In this document: in pieces, positions 1-10,386 of the stretch
Layout of the letters: each line of letters opens with the position of its first letter
Numbering within the stretch: position 1 is the stretch's first letter
Origin: Burkholderia sp. GAS332
Lineage (GTDB): Bacteria > Pseudomonadota > Gammaproteobacteria > Burkholderiales > Burkholderiaceae
DNA length: 64,000 nucleotides
Direction: 5' to 3'
Assembly (NCBI GenBank): GCA_900142905.1
Contig: FSRV01000001.1
Coordinates: 1,488,001-1,552,000, forward strand
Notes under the pieces: generated by a model
Seen by the model: the letters and a program-made list of their open reading frames with translations, nothing else
What the model was told of the DNA's origin: nothing
Databases searched by the model: none
Program-made: the position numbers and the translations under genes

Positions 1-70
1 AAGGTGCGCGAGTTTCGTCCAGTGTCTCGTCGTTTTCCGTGATGTCGGCAGCCACGTTGTTGTCTCTCAT
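1..70 (-). CDS. Possible N-terminus of a divergent regulator (partial)
   Basis: Reading leftward from an ATG at 70, an open frame runs off the window edge after 23 codons. It begins MRDNNVAADITENDE, an acidic, polar stretch like the disordered N-terminal tail of many TetR-type regulators. No DNA-binding domain lies inside the window, so the family is not visible. A gene divergent from a pyrimidine operon with a RutR-like palindrome between them would fit a RutR-type regulator, but that is inference. The Shine-Dalgarno site is weak. Confidence 0.4.
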   Translation of the reverse strand, partial: MRDNNVAADITENDETLDETRAP

Positions 71-410
71 GTTGGCTTCATCGGCATGTGTGCCGCGTCG
101 CGCTTCATTCTAGTCGTTTGAGCGCGGATGGACACGCGCATTCGCGACCGCCGAAAAATGTGTGCTGCAGTGCAATGGCACGCTTCTCGCTATGTTTCTC
201 ACCGTACGAAAGGTGTTGATTTGGCGGGCTTAATCGTCTACAACCTGTCCAACTGGACAGGATTGAGAGAGCGAGAGATGCCCCAGGGTTTGCCCTCTGT
301 ATAAGAGGCGATCGAAGGCATCGAGTGTGCACCGCCGCCGTGCGGGCACGCCCCAAAACCCGCCGCCCATGCACCAGTTTCATGTCGATTCACCGAAAGG
401 AGCGAGACGA
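71..410. promoter_or_regulatory. Intergenic control region of the pyrimidine operon
   Basis: This 340-base stretch holds no convincing gene. It contains the palindrome at 244-261 and the Shine-Dalgarno site GAAAGGAGCGAG just before the ATG at 411. An upstream in-frame start at 327 would add 28 proline- and arginine-rich residues with no ribosome binding site, so it was not used. I could not assign -35/-10 boxes with confidence. Confidence 0.5.
244..261. promoter_or_regulatory. RutR-like palindromic operator
   Basis: CCTGTCCA-AC-TGGACAGG is a perfect inverted repeat with 8-base arms and a 2-base spacer. The E. coli RutR consensus is TTGACCA-NN-TGGTCAA. The innermost seven bases of each arm here (CTGTCCA) match it at five of seven positions, with the same spacing. 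It sits about 150 bases before the first gene of a uracil-degrading operon, where a uracil-sensing repressor would act. Binding itself is inferred. Confidence 0.6.
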
Positions 411-1691
411 ATGAACGCGGTATCCGAAGCGCTGAAGCACGCAGAACCCGCTACGTCGATCAAGGTCGACGGCAAGCGGCTGTGGGACAGCCTGATGACA
501 ATGGCGAAGATCGGCGCGACGCCTAAAGGCGGCGTCTGCCGGCTGGCGCTGACCGACCTCGACAAACAGGGGCGCGACCTGATCGTCAGTTGGGCGAAGG
601 AAGCCGGTTGCACGGTCAGTGTCGATCAGATGGGCAATGTGTTTATGCGCCGCGCCGGGCGCAATCCCGATGCGTTGCCGGTCATGACCGGTTCGCATGC
701 GGACTCGCAGCCGACCGGTGGCCGCTTCGACGGCATCTACGGCGTGCTCGGCGGACTCGAAGTGATCCGCAGTCTGAACGATCACGGCATCGAGACCGAA
801 CATCCGGTTGAAGTGGTGATCTGGACCAACGAGGAAGGCTCGCGCTTTGCGCCCGCCATGGTCGCCTCGGGTGTGTTCGCCGGCGTCTTCACGCTGGACT
901 ACGGTCTCTCGCGCAAGGACGTGGATGGCAAGACCATCGGCGAAGAACTCAAACGTATCGGCTATGCGGGCGATCTTCCGTGTGGTGGACGACCCTTGCA
1001 CGCCGCGTTCGAATTGCATATCGAACAAGGACCGATTCTCGAAGCCGAGCAGAAAACCATCGGTGTGGTGACCGATGCGCAAGGCCAGCGCTGGTACGAA
1101 ATCACGCTGACGGGGCAGGAGGCGCATGCGGGTCCGACGCCCATGCCGCGCCGTCGCGATGCTTTGCTCGGGGCCGCGCGCGTGGTCGAACTGGTCAATC
1201 GTATCGGGCTGGACAACGCGCCGTTCGGTTGCGCGACGGTCGGCATGATGCAGGTCTATCCGAACTCACGCAATGTGATTCCGGGCCGCGTGTTTTTCAC
1301 CGTCGACTTCCGTCATCCGGACGATGCGGTGCTCGCGAAGATGGATGCCGCATTACGCGAGGGCGTGGAGAAGATCACGAGCACCATCGGTCTGGAAACT
1401 GAACTCGAGCAGATTTTCTACTACGCACCAGTCGCTTTCGACGAAGCCTGCGTGAAGTCGGTACGCGCCGCGGCCGAACGCTTCGGCTATTCGCATCGCA
1501 ACATGGTGTCCGGTGCGGGACACGACGCCTGCTATCTGTCGCAAGTCGCGCCGACTTCGATGGTGTTCGTGCCGTGCGTCGACGGGATCAGTCACAACGA
1601 GATCGAGGACGCCACCTTCGAATGGATCGAAGCAGGCGCGAACGTCTTGCTGCACGCCATGCTCGGACGAGCGTGCGAGCCGGTTTCATAA
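411..1691 (+). CDS. Zn-dependent amidohydrolase (beta-ureidopropionase/N-carbamoyl-amino-acid hydrolase)
   Basis: A 426-residue M20-family di-metal hydrolase expected to cleave N-carbamoyl-beta-alanine to beta-alanine, CO2 and ammonia, the last step of reductive uracil breakdown, in the cytoplasm. Metal-site signatures are visible in order: GSHADSQPTGGRFDG (His and Asp ligands), TNEEGSRF (Glu pair), ELHIEQGP, and the late GAGHDA histidine. Length is normal for the HyuC/AmaB group. The ATG at 411 follows GAAAGGAGCGAG at good spacing. First gene of a five-gene operon with preT, preA, a permease and dihydropyrimidinase. That company favours beta-ureidopropionase over a general L-carbamoylase or an allantoate amidohydrolase, though sequence alone cannot separate these. 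Confidence 0.88.
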   Translation: MNAVSEALKHAEPATSIKVDGKRLWDSLMTMAKIGATPKGGVCRLALTDLDKQGRDLIVSWAKEAGCTVSVDQMGNVFMRRAGRNPDALPVMTGSHADSQPTGGRFDGIYGVLGGLEVIRSLNDHGIETEHPVEVVIWTNEEGSRFAPAMVASGVFAGVFTLDYGLSRKDVDGKTIGEELKRIGYAGDLPCGGRPLHAAFELHIEQGPILEAEQKTIGVVTDAQGQRWYEITLTGQEAHAGPTPMPRRRDALLGAARVVELVNRIGLDNAPFGCATVGMMQVYPNSRNVIPGRVFFTVDFRHPDDAVLAKMDAALREGVEKITSTIGLETELEQIFYYAPVAFDEACVKSVRAAAERFGYSHRNMVSGAGHDACYLSQVAPTSMVFVPCVDGISHNEIEDATFEWIEAGANVLLHAMLGRACEPVS

Positions 1692-1821
1692 CGCTTTAGC
1701 GGTAGAAGGTGGTGGTTGATTCACTAGCCTCACCGTAGTGCCCATAAAACAAGTCGTCCCGGCTCCGCTTAAGCGCAGCCGGCGGGAACGGCTACGTCCT
1801 CACATCGAAGAAGGAACGTGT

Positions 1822-3171
1822 ATGGCCATCAAGCAAACCGGCGATATTGCGGCTCAGCGCCTATCGGCCGATCAACTGTCGTGCGAGTTCTCCGACATCG
1901 CGCCGCTGCTCGACGCGAGCGCCGCGGCTGCGGCCGCGAGCCGCTGTCACTACTGTTACGACGCGCCGTGCGTGAACGCGTGTCCGACGCAGATCGACAT
2001 TCCCAGTTTCATTCGCAAGATCAGCAACGGCAATTTGAAGGGCGCGGCCGTCGACATTCTGTCGGCGAATCCGCTGGGCGGCATGTGCTCGCGTGTTTGC
2101 CCGACCGAGATTCTTTGCGAGGGGGCTTGCGTGCGCAACCATCAGGACGCGAAGCCGGTGGCGATCGGTGCGCTGCAACGTCATGCGACCGATTGGGCGA
2201 TGGCGCGCGGCGAGGTGCTGTTCAAGCGTGAGGCGGAAACGGGGCGGCATGTTGCAGTGGTCGGTGCGGGACCGGCTGGATTGGCGTGTGCGCATCGGCT
2301 CGCATTGGCCGGCCACAACGTGACCATTTACGACGCCCACGAGAAAGCGGGCGGTCTGAACGAATACGGCATCGCGGCCTATAAAACCGTCGACGATTTT
2401 GCGCAGCGCGAAGTGGCGTGGCTGTGCTCGATCGGCGGTATCGAGATCAAGCACGGCGTAGCGCTTGGGCGTGATGTGGAACTCGATGCGCTGCGCAAGC
2501 AGCACGATGCGGTCTTCCTCGCGATCGGACTCACGGGCGTGCGCGCATTGACGATGGAAGGCGAGGACCTGAGTGGCGTGATGAACGCTGTGGATTTCAT
2601 CGAACAGGTGCGTACCGCGAGTGACTTCGGCACGGTGCCGGTGGGGCGGCGGGTCGTCGTGATCGGCGGTGGCAATACGGCAGTGGATGCCGCCGTGCAA
2701 AGCCACAAGCTCGGCGCGACGTCGGTGACGATGGTGTATCGACGCGGCGTTGAGTCAATGAGCGCGACGTGGGCCGAGCGCGATTTCGCGCAGACCAACG
2801 GCGTCACGCTCGTCACGCATGCAAAGCCGATGCGTTTGATCGGAGAGGGTGGTGTGGTGACGGGCGTCGAATTCGAGCGCACGTTAGGCGATGCCAGTCA
2901 GGAGCGCTTCGTGGTCGAAGCCGACATGGTGCTCAAGGCAATTGGGCAGACGCTGGTGCCGGTCGGTATCGAGCGCGAACTGTTGACGCTGGACGGCAGC
3001 CGTATCGCAGTCGATGCAAACGGACAAACCTCGTTGCCAAGCGTATGGGCAGGTGGCGATTGCGCGGCGACTGGTGGGATCGATCTGACGGTACAAGCGG
3101 TGCAGGACGGCAAGATTGCCGCCGCCGCGATTGACGCCCAGTTCGCCCGCACCGCAGTCAAAGCCGCTTGA
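1822..3171 (+). CDS. preT: NAD-dependent dihydropyrimidine dehydrogenase, PreT subunit
   Basis: A 449-residue flavoprotein that passes electrons from NAD(P)H through FAD and Fe-S clusters to PreA for reduction of uracil or thymine. The N-terminal Fe-S domain shows CHYCYDAPCVNACP and CSRVCPTEILCEGACVRN, like the N-terminus of mammalian dihydropyrimidine dehydrogenase and GltD. It is followed by the FAD dinucleotide fold VGAGPAGLACAHRLA, the NAD(P) fold GGGNTAVDAA and the C-terminal FAD motif WAGGDCAATGG. The ATG at 1822 follows GAAGAAGGAACG. An upstream in-frame start at 1738 has no ribosome site. It lies between the amidohydrolase and preA in one transcription unit. The pairing with preA makes the assignment secure against other GltD-like proteins. 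Confidence 0.93.
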   Translation: MAIKQTGDIAAQRLSADQLSCEFSDIAPLLDASAAAAAASRCHYCYDAPCVNACPTQIDIPSFIRKISNGNLKGAAVDILSANPLGGMCSRVCPTEILCEGACVRNHQDAKPVAIGALQRHATDWAMARGEVLFKREAETGRHVAVVGAGPAGLACAHRLALAGHNVTIYDAHEKAGGLNEYGIAAYKTVDDFAQREVAWLCSIGGIEIKHGVALGRDVELDALRKQHDAVFLAIGLTGVRALTMEGEDLSGVMNAVDFIEQVRTASDFGTVPVGRRVVVIGGGNTAVDAAVQSHKLGATSVTMVYRRGVESMSATWAERDFAQTNGVTLVTHAKPMRLIGEGGVVTGVEFERTLGDASQERFVVEADMVLKAIGQTLVPVGIERELLTLDGSRIAVDANGQTSLPSVWAGGDCAATGGIDLTVQAVQDGKIAAAAIDAQFARTAVKAA

Positions 3172-3238
3172 AGGTGCGTGAAGCCGCTTAAGCCACGTAT
3201 CACACCACGATAAAACAGCAGTCCCCAAGGAGCCGAAC

Positions 3239-4579
3239 ATGGCCGATCTGCGCTGTACGATTGCCGGCATCACGTCGCCGAATCCTTTCTGGCTGGCCTC
3301 CGCGCCGCCGACCGACAAAGCCTATAACGTGAACCGCGCGTTCGAAGCGGGCTGGGGCGGGGTCGTGTGGAAGACCCTGGGCCTCGACCCGCATGTGGTG
3401 AACGTCAGCTCGCGCTATGGCGCGGTGCAATGGAATGGCCAGCGCATCGCGGGCCTGAACAACATCGAACTGATCACCGACCGTCCGCTCGACATCAATC
3501 TCAAGGAAATCGCTCAGGTCAAACGCGACTGGCCGGACCGCGCGATGATTGTCTCGCTGATGGTGCCGTGCAACGAGCGCGACTGGAAGTGGATTTTGCC
3601 GCTCGTCGAAGACACCGGCGCCGATGCGGTGGAATTGAATTTCGGCTGCCCGCACGGCATGAGCGAGCGCGGCATGGGCGCCGCGGTGGGCCAGGTGCCC
3701 GAATACATCGAGATGGTCACGCGCTGGGTCAAGGAGGGTTCGAAGCTGCCGTGCCTCGTCAAACTCACGCCGAATATCAGCGACATTCGCCTCGGTTCGC
3801 GTGCTGCCTATAAAGGCGGCGCGGACGGCGTCTCGCTGATCAACACCATCAACTCCATCGTCGCGGTGGACCTCGACGCGATGTCACCGTTGCCGATGGT
3901 CGACGGCAAAGGCACGCACGGCGGCTACTGCGGTCCGGCGGTCAAGCCGATCGCGCTGAACATGGTGGCGGAAATTGCCCGCGACGTGGAAACGCCGAAC
4001 CTGCCCATTTCCGGCATCGGCGGTATTTCGACGTGGCGCGATGCGGCCGAATTCATGGTGCTCGGTGCGGGCAGCGTGCAGGTCTGCACGGCTGCGATGC
4101 ACTATGGATTCCGCATCGTCTCTGATCTCGCGGATGGTCTCTCGAACTGGATGGACGAAAAAGGCTACGCCACGCTTGATGACATTCGCGGCCGCGCCGT
4201 GCCGAACGTCACCGACTGGAAGTACCTGAACCTCAAATACGACATCAAGGCGCGCATCGATCAGGACAAGTGCATCCAGTGCGGTCTGTGCCATATCGCG
4301 TGCGAAGACACCGCTCACCAGGCGATTATGAAAGAAAAAGATGGCGTCCGGCATTTTGAAGTGATGGACTCCGAATGTGTCGGCTGCAATCTGTGCATGC
4401 ATGTGTGCCCGGTCGAGCAGTGCATCACAATGGAACGCGTTGACAGCGGTGAGTACGCGAACTGGACCACGCATCCGAACAACCCTGCGCGGGTGAATGC
4501 CGGTGAAAGCGAGACGTCAGACGCGGCTGAAACGGCCGAGCATGCGCACGCTCATGCCCACGCAGCAAAAGCAGCCTGA
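3239..4579 (+). CDS. preA: NAD-dependent dihydropyrimidine dehydrogenase, PreA catalytic subunit
   Basis: A 446-residue FMN barrel plus ferredoxin domain that reduces uracil/thymine to the 5,6-dihydro form, fed by PreT. The barrel contains ELNFGCPHGMSERGMG, where Cys137 matches the catalytic cysteine of the CPHG motif in dihydropyrimidine dehydrogenases. FMN-site residues lie around KLTPNISD and GIGGISTWRDA. Two 4Fe-4S motifs close the protein: CIQCGLCHIAC and CVGCNLCMHVCP. After these comes a tail of about 45 residues ending in alternating His-Ala (HAHAHAHAAKAA), which is not part of the known fold. Start ATG follows AAGGAGCCGAAC. Gap to preT is 67 bases. Confidence 0.95.
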   Translation: MADLRCTIAGITSPNPFWLASAPPTDKAYNVNRAFEAGWGGVVWKTLGLDPHVVNVSSRYGAVQWNGQRIAGLNNIELITDRPLDINLKEIAQVKRDWPDRAMIVSLMVPCNERDWKWILPLVEDTGADAVELNFGCPHGMSERGMGAAVGQVPEYIEMVTRWVKEGSKLPCLVKLTPNISDIRLGSRAAYKGGADGVSLINTINSIVAVDLDAMSPLPMVDGKGTHGGYCGPAVKPIALNMVAEIARDVETPNLPISGIGGISTWRDAAEFMVLGAGSVQVCTAAMHYGFRIVSDLADGLSNWMDEKGYATLDDIRGRAVPNVTDWKYLNLKYDIKARIDQDKCIQCGLCHIACEDTAHQAIMKEKDGVRHFEVMDSECVGCNLCMHVCPVEQCITMERVDSGEYANWTTHPNNPARVNAGESETSDAAETAEHAHAHAHAAKAA

Positions 4580-4703
4580 AACTTGAGCGAGCTGTAGGAA
4601 AAGAAACGAAACGAAGCGCTTGTACTGAACCTGTAGTTTTCCCCCAAGGCCTGACGCGCCGCCAGAAGCCGCGCAGGCCTCAACGATCAGTGGAGATCTT
4701 TCG

Positions 4704-6215
4704 ATGAAGCAGACAGCGCATCCCGTCGATCCGGAGTTTGCGGCCGGCGCGCAGGGCAGCAGTCTTTACAACGACGACCTTGCGCCGACCGGCGTCGCGC
4801 AGCGCACGTGGCGGTGGTATCACTTCGCCGCGCTGTGGGTCGGGATGGTGATGAACATCGCGTCGTATATGCTCGCGGCCGGTTTGACGGAAGAGGGCAT
4901 GTCGCCGTGGCAGGCGGTGGCGACGGTGCTGCTCGGCAATCTGATCGTGCTGGTGCCGATGCTGCTGATCGGGCATGCCGGCGCGAAGCACGGTATTCCC
5001 TACGCGGTGCTGGTGCGTTCCTCCTTCGGCACGCAGGGTGCGAAATTACCGGCGATGCTGCGGGCGATCGTCGCGTGTGGCTGGTACGGCATTCAGACGT
5101 GGCTTGGCGGCAGCGCGATCTACACGCTGCTGAACATTCTGACCGGCAACGCGCTGCACGGCGCGGCCTTGCCGTTTCTCGACATCTCGCTCGCGCAGCT
5201 CGCGTGTTTCCTCGTGTTCTGGGCGCTGCAGATTTACTTCATCGTGCACGGCACCGATTCGATCCGCTGGCTCGAAAGCTGGTCCGCGCCGATCAAGATC
5301 GTGATGTGTATCGCGCTGGTGTGGTGGGCCACGTCGAAGGCAGGCGGTCTCGGCTCGATGCTGTCGGCGCCGTCACAGTTCGTGCCGGGTGGCAAGAAGG
5401 AGGGCATGTTCTGGGTGACCTTCTGGCCCGGCCTGACGGCGATGGTGGGCTTCTGGGCGACGCTCGCGCTGAATATTCCCGACTTCACACGCTTTGCCAA
5501 AACGCAGCGCGATCAGATCATTGGTCAGTCGGTGGGTTTGCCGATTCCGATGGCGCTGCTCTCGGTGATCTCCGTGGTGGTGACGTCGGCCACCGTGGTG
5601 ATCTACGGCAAGGCGATCTGGGACCCGATCGACCTGACGAGCCGCATGACCGGGATCGGCGTCGGTCTCGCGCTGATCATCCTGACGCTGGATACGATGT
5701 GCTGCAATCTCGCGGCGAACCTCGTCGGCCCGGCTTATGACTTTTCGAGCCTGTGGCCGAAGGGTATTTCGTATCGTGTTGGCGGCATGATTACCGCGAC
5801 CATCGCCATTGTGATGATGCCGTGGAAAATTCTTGCTACCACCCAGGGTTATATTTTCACGTGGCTGGTCGGCTACTCGGCTTTGCTCGGTCCGGTCGCG
5901 GGCATTTTGATGGTCGACTACTTCCTGATTCGCGGCACACGGCTGGACCCGCGTGAACTGTTCGACGAGCATGGCGAGTACAGCTACACCGGGGGCTGGA
6001 ATATCGGCGCGGTGGTGGCGCTCGTGATCGGCGTGCTGCCGAATCTGCCGGGCTTCTTGCACACCGCGTTTCCGGCATCGTTCCCGAATGTGCCGGCGAT
6101 TTTCAACACGCTTTATACGTATGCCTGGTTTGTTGGACTCGCGTTGGCGTCGATCGTATACAGCGCGTGGATGAAGCTGAGCAAAGGACCGAGTGCGCGC
6201 GTGGCGAGTGCCTGA
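4704..6215 (+). CDS. NCS1-family nucleobase:cation symporter
   Basis: A 503-residue inner-membrane carrier with about 12 hydrophobic segments. Family hallmarks are the N-terminal YNDDLAPTGVAQRTW region, the early helix WVGMVMNIASYMLAAGL, and the conserved NIPDFTRFAKTQRDQ loop. NCS1 members import uracil, hydantoins, allantoin or cytosine with H+ or Na+. Position between preA and dihydropyrimidinase points to uracil or a hydantoin/dihydropyrimidine as substrate. The start ATG at 4704 has a modest GTGGAG site upstream. The gap from preA is 124 bases without a terminator-like hairpin, so co-transcription is likely. Confidence 0.9.
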   Translation: MKQTAHPVDPEFAAGAQGSSLYNDDLAPTGVAQRTWRWYHFAALWVGMVMNIASYMLAAGLTEEGMSPWQAVATVLLGNLIVLVPMLLIGHAGAKHGIPYAVLVRSSFGTQGAKLPAMLRAIVACGWYGIQTWLGGSAIYTLLNILTGNALHGAALPFLDISLAQLACFLVFWALQIYFIVHGTDSIRWLESWSAPIKIVMCIALVWWATSKAGGLGSMLSAPSQFVPGGKKEGMFWVTFWPGLTAMVGFWATLALNIPDFTRFAKTQRDQIIGQSVGLPIPMALLSVISVVVTSATVVIYGKAIWDPIDLTSRMTGIGVGLALIILTLDTMCCNLAANLVGPAYDFSSLWPKGISYRVGGMITATIAIVMMPWKILATTQGYIFTWLVGYSALLGPVAGILMVDYFLIRGTRLDPRELFDEHGEYSYTGGWNIGAVVALVIGVLPNLPGFLHTAFPASFPNVPAIFNTLYTYAWFVGLALASIVYSAWMKLSKGPSARVASA

Positions 6216-6298
6216 GTGTGCCTGGGCGAACATGAGCGAGTGCATGAACTGTGCACCAGACGCACGAAGTACGTAGCACGGAAACCAGCAGTTTATAA

Positions 6299-7762
<1,464 letters not shown>

Positions 7763-8115
7763 GGCGTTTGCAATCTGACGGGCGGCCCCCGAGGGCCGCC
7801 CCTGCCGTCTGTTTTTCAACGCCGCGCATTCGCCGTGGCGACCCCCTCCCGCGTTTTCCCCGATGGCGCCCGGTATGCGTTCCGTGGTGCGATGCATGCC
7901 GCGTCTGTCATATCTGTTGCAGAGCCGAATTCAACGCTGCATGAGACGCCTTGGCTGTCCGCTTAGCACGTATGCGCATATTGATCGAAAAGCTGATCCT
8001 TTGTAAAAACACAGACCGTTTGCTACAGTCCGCCCACTCTGCCGGGCATGACCGCCGGCGGAATGCCGAATACAAAACCATGCAACCGACGTAGCAAACT
8101 TTACGGAGCCACCAG
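7763..8115 (+). promoter_or_regulatory. Intergenic region with candidate promoter of the amino-acid ABC operon
   Basis: Apart from the terminator, this 353-base gap holds no gene. Two overlapping sigma70-like pairs can be drawn: TTGATC (7981) - 17 bases - TAAAAA (8004), and TTGTAA (8001) - 17 bases - TACAGT (8024). Either would drive the binding-protein gene at 8116. Neither matches consensus closely. No riboswitch-like or T-box-like structure was seen. Confidence 0.35.
7780..7816 (+). terminator. Intrinsic terminator of the pyrimidine operon
   Basis: GGGCGGCCC-CCGA-GGGCCGCCC forms a perfect 9-bp stem with a 4-base loop (7780-7801). A run of five Ts follows at 7812-7816. The T-run is about ten bases from the stem, so termination may be imperfect. 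Confidence 0.7.
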
Positions 8116-8898
8116 ATGAAGTCGATTCGTTCCATTCTGCTGATCGCGCTGCTGCAAGCGGTGACCCTGAGCCCGGCTTTCGCCGCTGACGAGCTCGCGC
8201 AGATCAAGTCCGCGGGCGTGTTCAAGATCGGCACCGAAGGCACCTACGCACCTTTCACGTACCACGATGAATCCGGCAAACTGACCGGCTTCGACGTCGA
8301 GATCGGCACAGCGATCGCGCAGCGCCTGGGCGTCAAGCCGGAGTTCGTCGAAGGCAAATGGGACGGTCTGATCGCCGGTCTCGATGTGAACCGCTACGAC
8401 GCGGTGATCAATGAAGTCGCCGTCACCGACGCGCGCAAAGCGAAATACGATTTCTCGGACCCGTACATCACGTCGCATGCGGCGCTGATCGTGCGTTCGG
8501 ACAACACCACGATCAAGACGTTCGACGATCTGAAGGGCAAGAAGTCGGCGAATACGCTGACCAGCAACTTTGGCAAGATTGCGGCCGCGCACGGCGCGGA
8601 GGTGATTCCCGTGCAGGGCTTCAACGAATCGGTCGATCTGTTGACCTCGGGCCGCGTCGACGCAACCGTCAACGATTCGCTGTCGTTCCTCGACTTCAAG
8701 AAGCATAAGCCGGATGCGAAGGTGAAGATCGCCGCGCTCGATACGTCGGCCGACAGCAGCGACAAGTCCGCGGTCCTGATCCGCAAGGGTAGCCCGGAAT
8801 TGCAGGCGGCAATCAACAAGGCGCTTGCCGACATGAAGAAAGACGGTACTTTCGAGAAGATCTCGCAGAAGTACTTCGGTAAAGACGTTTCCCAATAA
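8116..8898 (+). CDS. Amino-acid ABC transporter, periplasmic binding protein (cystine/polar type)
   Basis: 260 residues. A Sec signal peptide (MKSIRSILLIALLQAVTL, cleaved near AFA-ADE) precedes a type II solute-binding fold. The family opening is typical: IKSAGVFKIGTEGTYAPFTYHDESGKLTGFDVE split over the first strands, then KWDGLIAGLDVNRYDAVIN and FSDPYI. These are close to the FliY/TcyJ cystine and SBP_bac_3 amino-acid binders. The ligand cannot be fixed by eye. L-cystine or another polar amino acid is likely. ATG follows ACGGAGCCACCAG. First of three genes with the permease at 8921 and the ATPase at 9598. Confidence 0.9.
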   Translation: MKSIRSILLIALLQAVTLSPAFAADELAQIKSAGVFKIGTEGTYAPFTYHDESGKLTGFDVEIGTAIAQRLGVKPEFVEGKWDGLIAGLDVNRYDAVINEVAVTDARKAKYDFSDPYITSHAALIVRSDNTTIKTFDDLKGKKSANTLTSNFGKIAAAHGAEVIPVQGFNESVDLLTSGRVDATVNDSLSFLDFKKHKPDAKVKIAALDTSADSSDKSAVLIRKGSPELQAAINKALADMKKDGTFEKISQKYFGKDVSQ

Positions 8899-8920
8899 GC
8901 CTCAACTGCGAGTCTGAATC

Positions 8921-9598
8921 ATGCCGGCATGGTTGCTTCTGATGGCGCATTCGCTGCAGCCCCTTCTGTATGCGGGGCTGGTCTTTACCGTGCCGCTCAC
9001 GCTGGCCTCGTTCGCGATCGGGATCGTGGTCGCGTTTATCGTCGCGCTGGTCCGGCTCTTCGGACCGCGCTGGGCGGTTGCGTGCGTGCGCTTCTACGTG
9101 TGGCTGTTTCGCGGTTCGCCGTTACTGGTGCAACTGTTCGTGATTTTCTACGGACTACCGAACGTGGGCATCGTGCTCGATCCGTTGACGGCGGCGATCA
9201 TCGGCTTTTCGCTGAATGTCGGCGCGTATAACTCGGAAGTCATACGCGGCGTGATCGAGTCGATCCCGAAGGGGCAGTGGGAGGCGGCGTACTCGATGGG
9301 GATGACGCGTCAGCAGGCGCTGCGCCGCGCGATCCTGCCGCAAGCGGCGCGCGTCGCGCTGCCGCCGCTGTCGAACTCGTTCATCGCGTTGGTGAAGGAC
9401 ACCTCGCTCGCTGCGGTACTGACGGTGCCTGAGGTGTTTCAGGCGGCGCAGCGAATCGCGTCGGTGACCTATGAACCGTTGATTCTCTACACTGAGGCAG
9501 CGCTGGTGTATCTCGTGTTCAGTTCGGTATTGTCGTCGGCGCAAGTCCGGCTCGAACGCAAGTTCGGCCGTCACGCACTTTTCCAGGCGGGCAACTGA
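8921..9598 (+). CDS. Amino-acid ABC transporter permease (HisM/TcyL type)
   Basis: A 225-residue inner-membrane permease with about five transmembrane helices. The short N-terminal helix region, FVWLFRGSPLL-type segment (here VWLFRGSPLLVQLF), and the EAA loop with EAAYSMGMTRQQALRRAILPQA are diagnostic of the polar amino-acid uptake (PAAT) family. Such permeases usually act as homodimers or as paired subunits. Only one permease gene is present here, so a homodimer is expected. The stop TGA overlaps the ATG of the ATPase gene by one base (TGATG), indicating translational coupling. Confidence 0.92.
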   Translation: MPAWLLLMAHSLQPLLYAGLVFTVPLTLASFAIGIVVAFIVALVRLFGPRWAVACVRFYVWLFRGSPLLVQLFVIFYGLPNVGIVLDPLTAAIIGFSLNVGAYNSEVIRGVIESIPKGQWEAAYSMGMTRQQALRRAILPQAARVALPPLSNSFIALVKDTSLAAVLTVPEVFQAAQRIASVTYEPLILYTEAALVYLVFSSVLSSAQVRLERKFGRHALFQAGN

Positions 9599-10386
9599 TG
9601 ATTCGACTGGAAAAAATCGACAAGCACTTTGGCGAGAATCGAGTGCTGAGTTCAGTGGACCTGCAACTTGCGTCGGGTAATGTCACTGCGCTGATTGGCC
9701 CGTCCGGCAGCGGCAAGAGCACGCTTTTGCGTTGCGTGAATCTGCTGGAAATCCCAGAGGCCGGATCACTCGAACTCGGCGACCAGCGACTCGAATTCAG
9801 CCGCGATCACAAGCCACCGCGCGAAACGGTGCTGACGATTCGCCGTCGCACCGGCATGGTGTTCCAGAATTTCCAGTTGTTCCCGCATCTGACGGTGCGT
9901 CAGAACGTCATGGAAGGCTTGCTGACCGTGCTGAAGTGGGACAAGGAGAAAGCGCGTGTTCGTGCGGACGAGTTACTTGATAAGGTCGGCATCAAGCACA
10001 AGGCGGACGCCTGGCCCTCGACGCTTTCCGGCGGTCAGCAGCAGCGCGTAGCGATTGCGCGGGCCTTGGCGCCGTCGCCGGAAGTGTTGTTGTGTGACGA
10101 GCCCACATCGGCGCTGGATCCCGGTTTGGCCGCGGAGGTGGTGGACGTCCTCAAACAGCTCGCCACGGAGGGCATGACGATGTTGATGGCGACCCATGAT
10201 TTGCGTCTTGCCGCAACGATTGCGCGCGATGTGGTGTTTCTGAATAACGGCGTGGTGGTGGAGCAGGGCCCGTCGAGGGACATTTTCATGAATCCGCGCG
10301 AGCCTGAAACAGCGCGCTTCGTGTCCACGCTGACACACAGCTTGCCGGACGCGTGGACCGAGCAGGGCCGGCCAGAGAGAAGCTAA
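9598..10386 (+). CDS. Amino-acid ABC transporter ATP-binding protein
   Basis: A 262-residue cytoplasmic ATPase powering the importer encoded just upstream. Walker A GPSGSGKST, Q-loop FQNFQLFPHLTV, signature LSGGQQQR, Walker B VLLCDEPTSALD and the switch histidine in MATHDL are all intact. The PAAT-type layout and length are normal. The gene starts inside the permease stop codon. Its TAA (10384-10386) overlaps the TAG of the convergent MFS gene, so the two coding regions share four bases with no terminator between them. Confidence 0.94.
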   Translation: MIRLEKIDKHFGENRVLSSVDLQLASGNVTALIGPSGSGKSTLLRCVNLLEIPEAGSLELGDQRLEFSRDHKPPRETVLTIRRRTGMVFQNFQLFPHLTVRQNVMEGLLTVLKWDKEKARVRADELLDKVGIKHKADAWPSTLSGGQQQRVAIARALAPSPEVLLCDEPTSALDPGLAAEVVDVLKQLATEGMTMLMATHDLRLAATIARDVVFLNNGVVVEQGPSRDIFMNPREPETARFVSTLTHSLPDAWTEQGRPERS

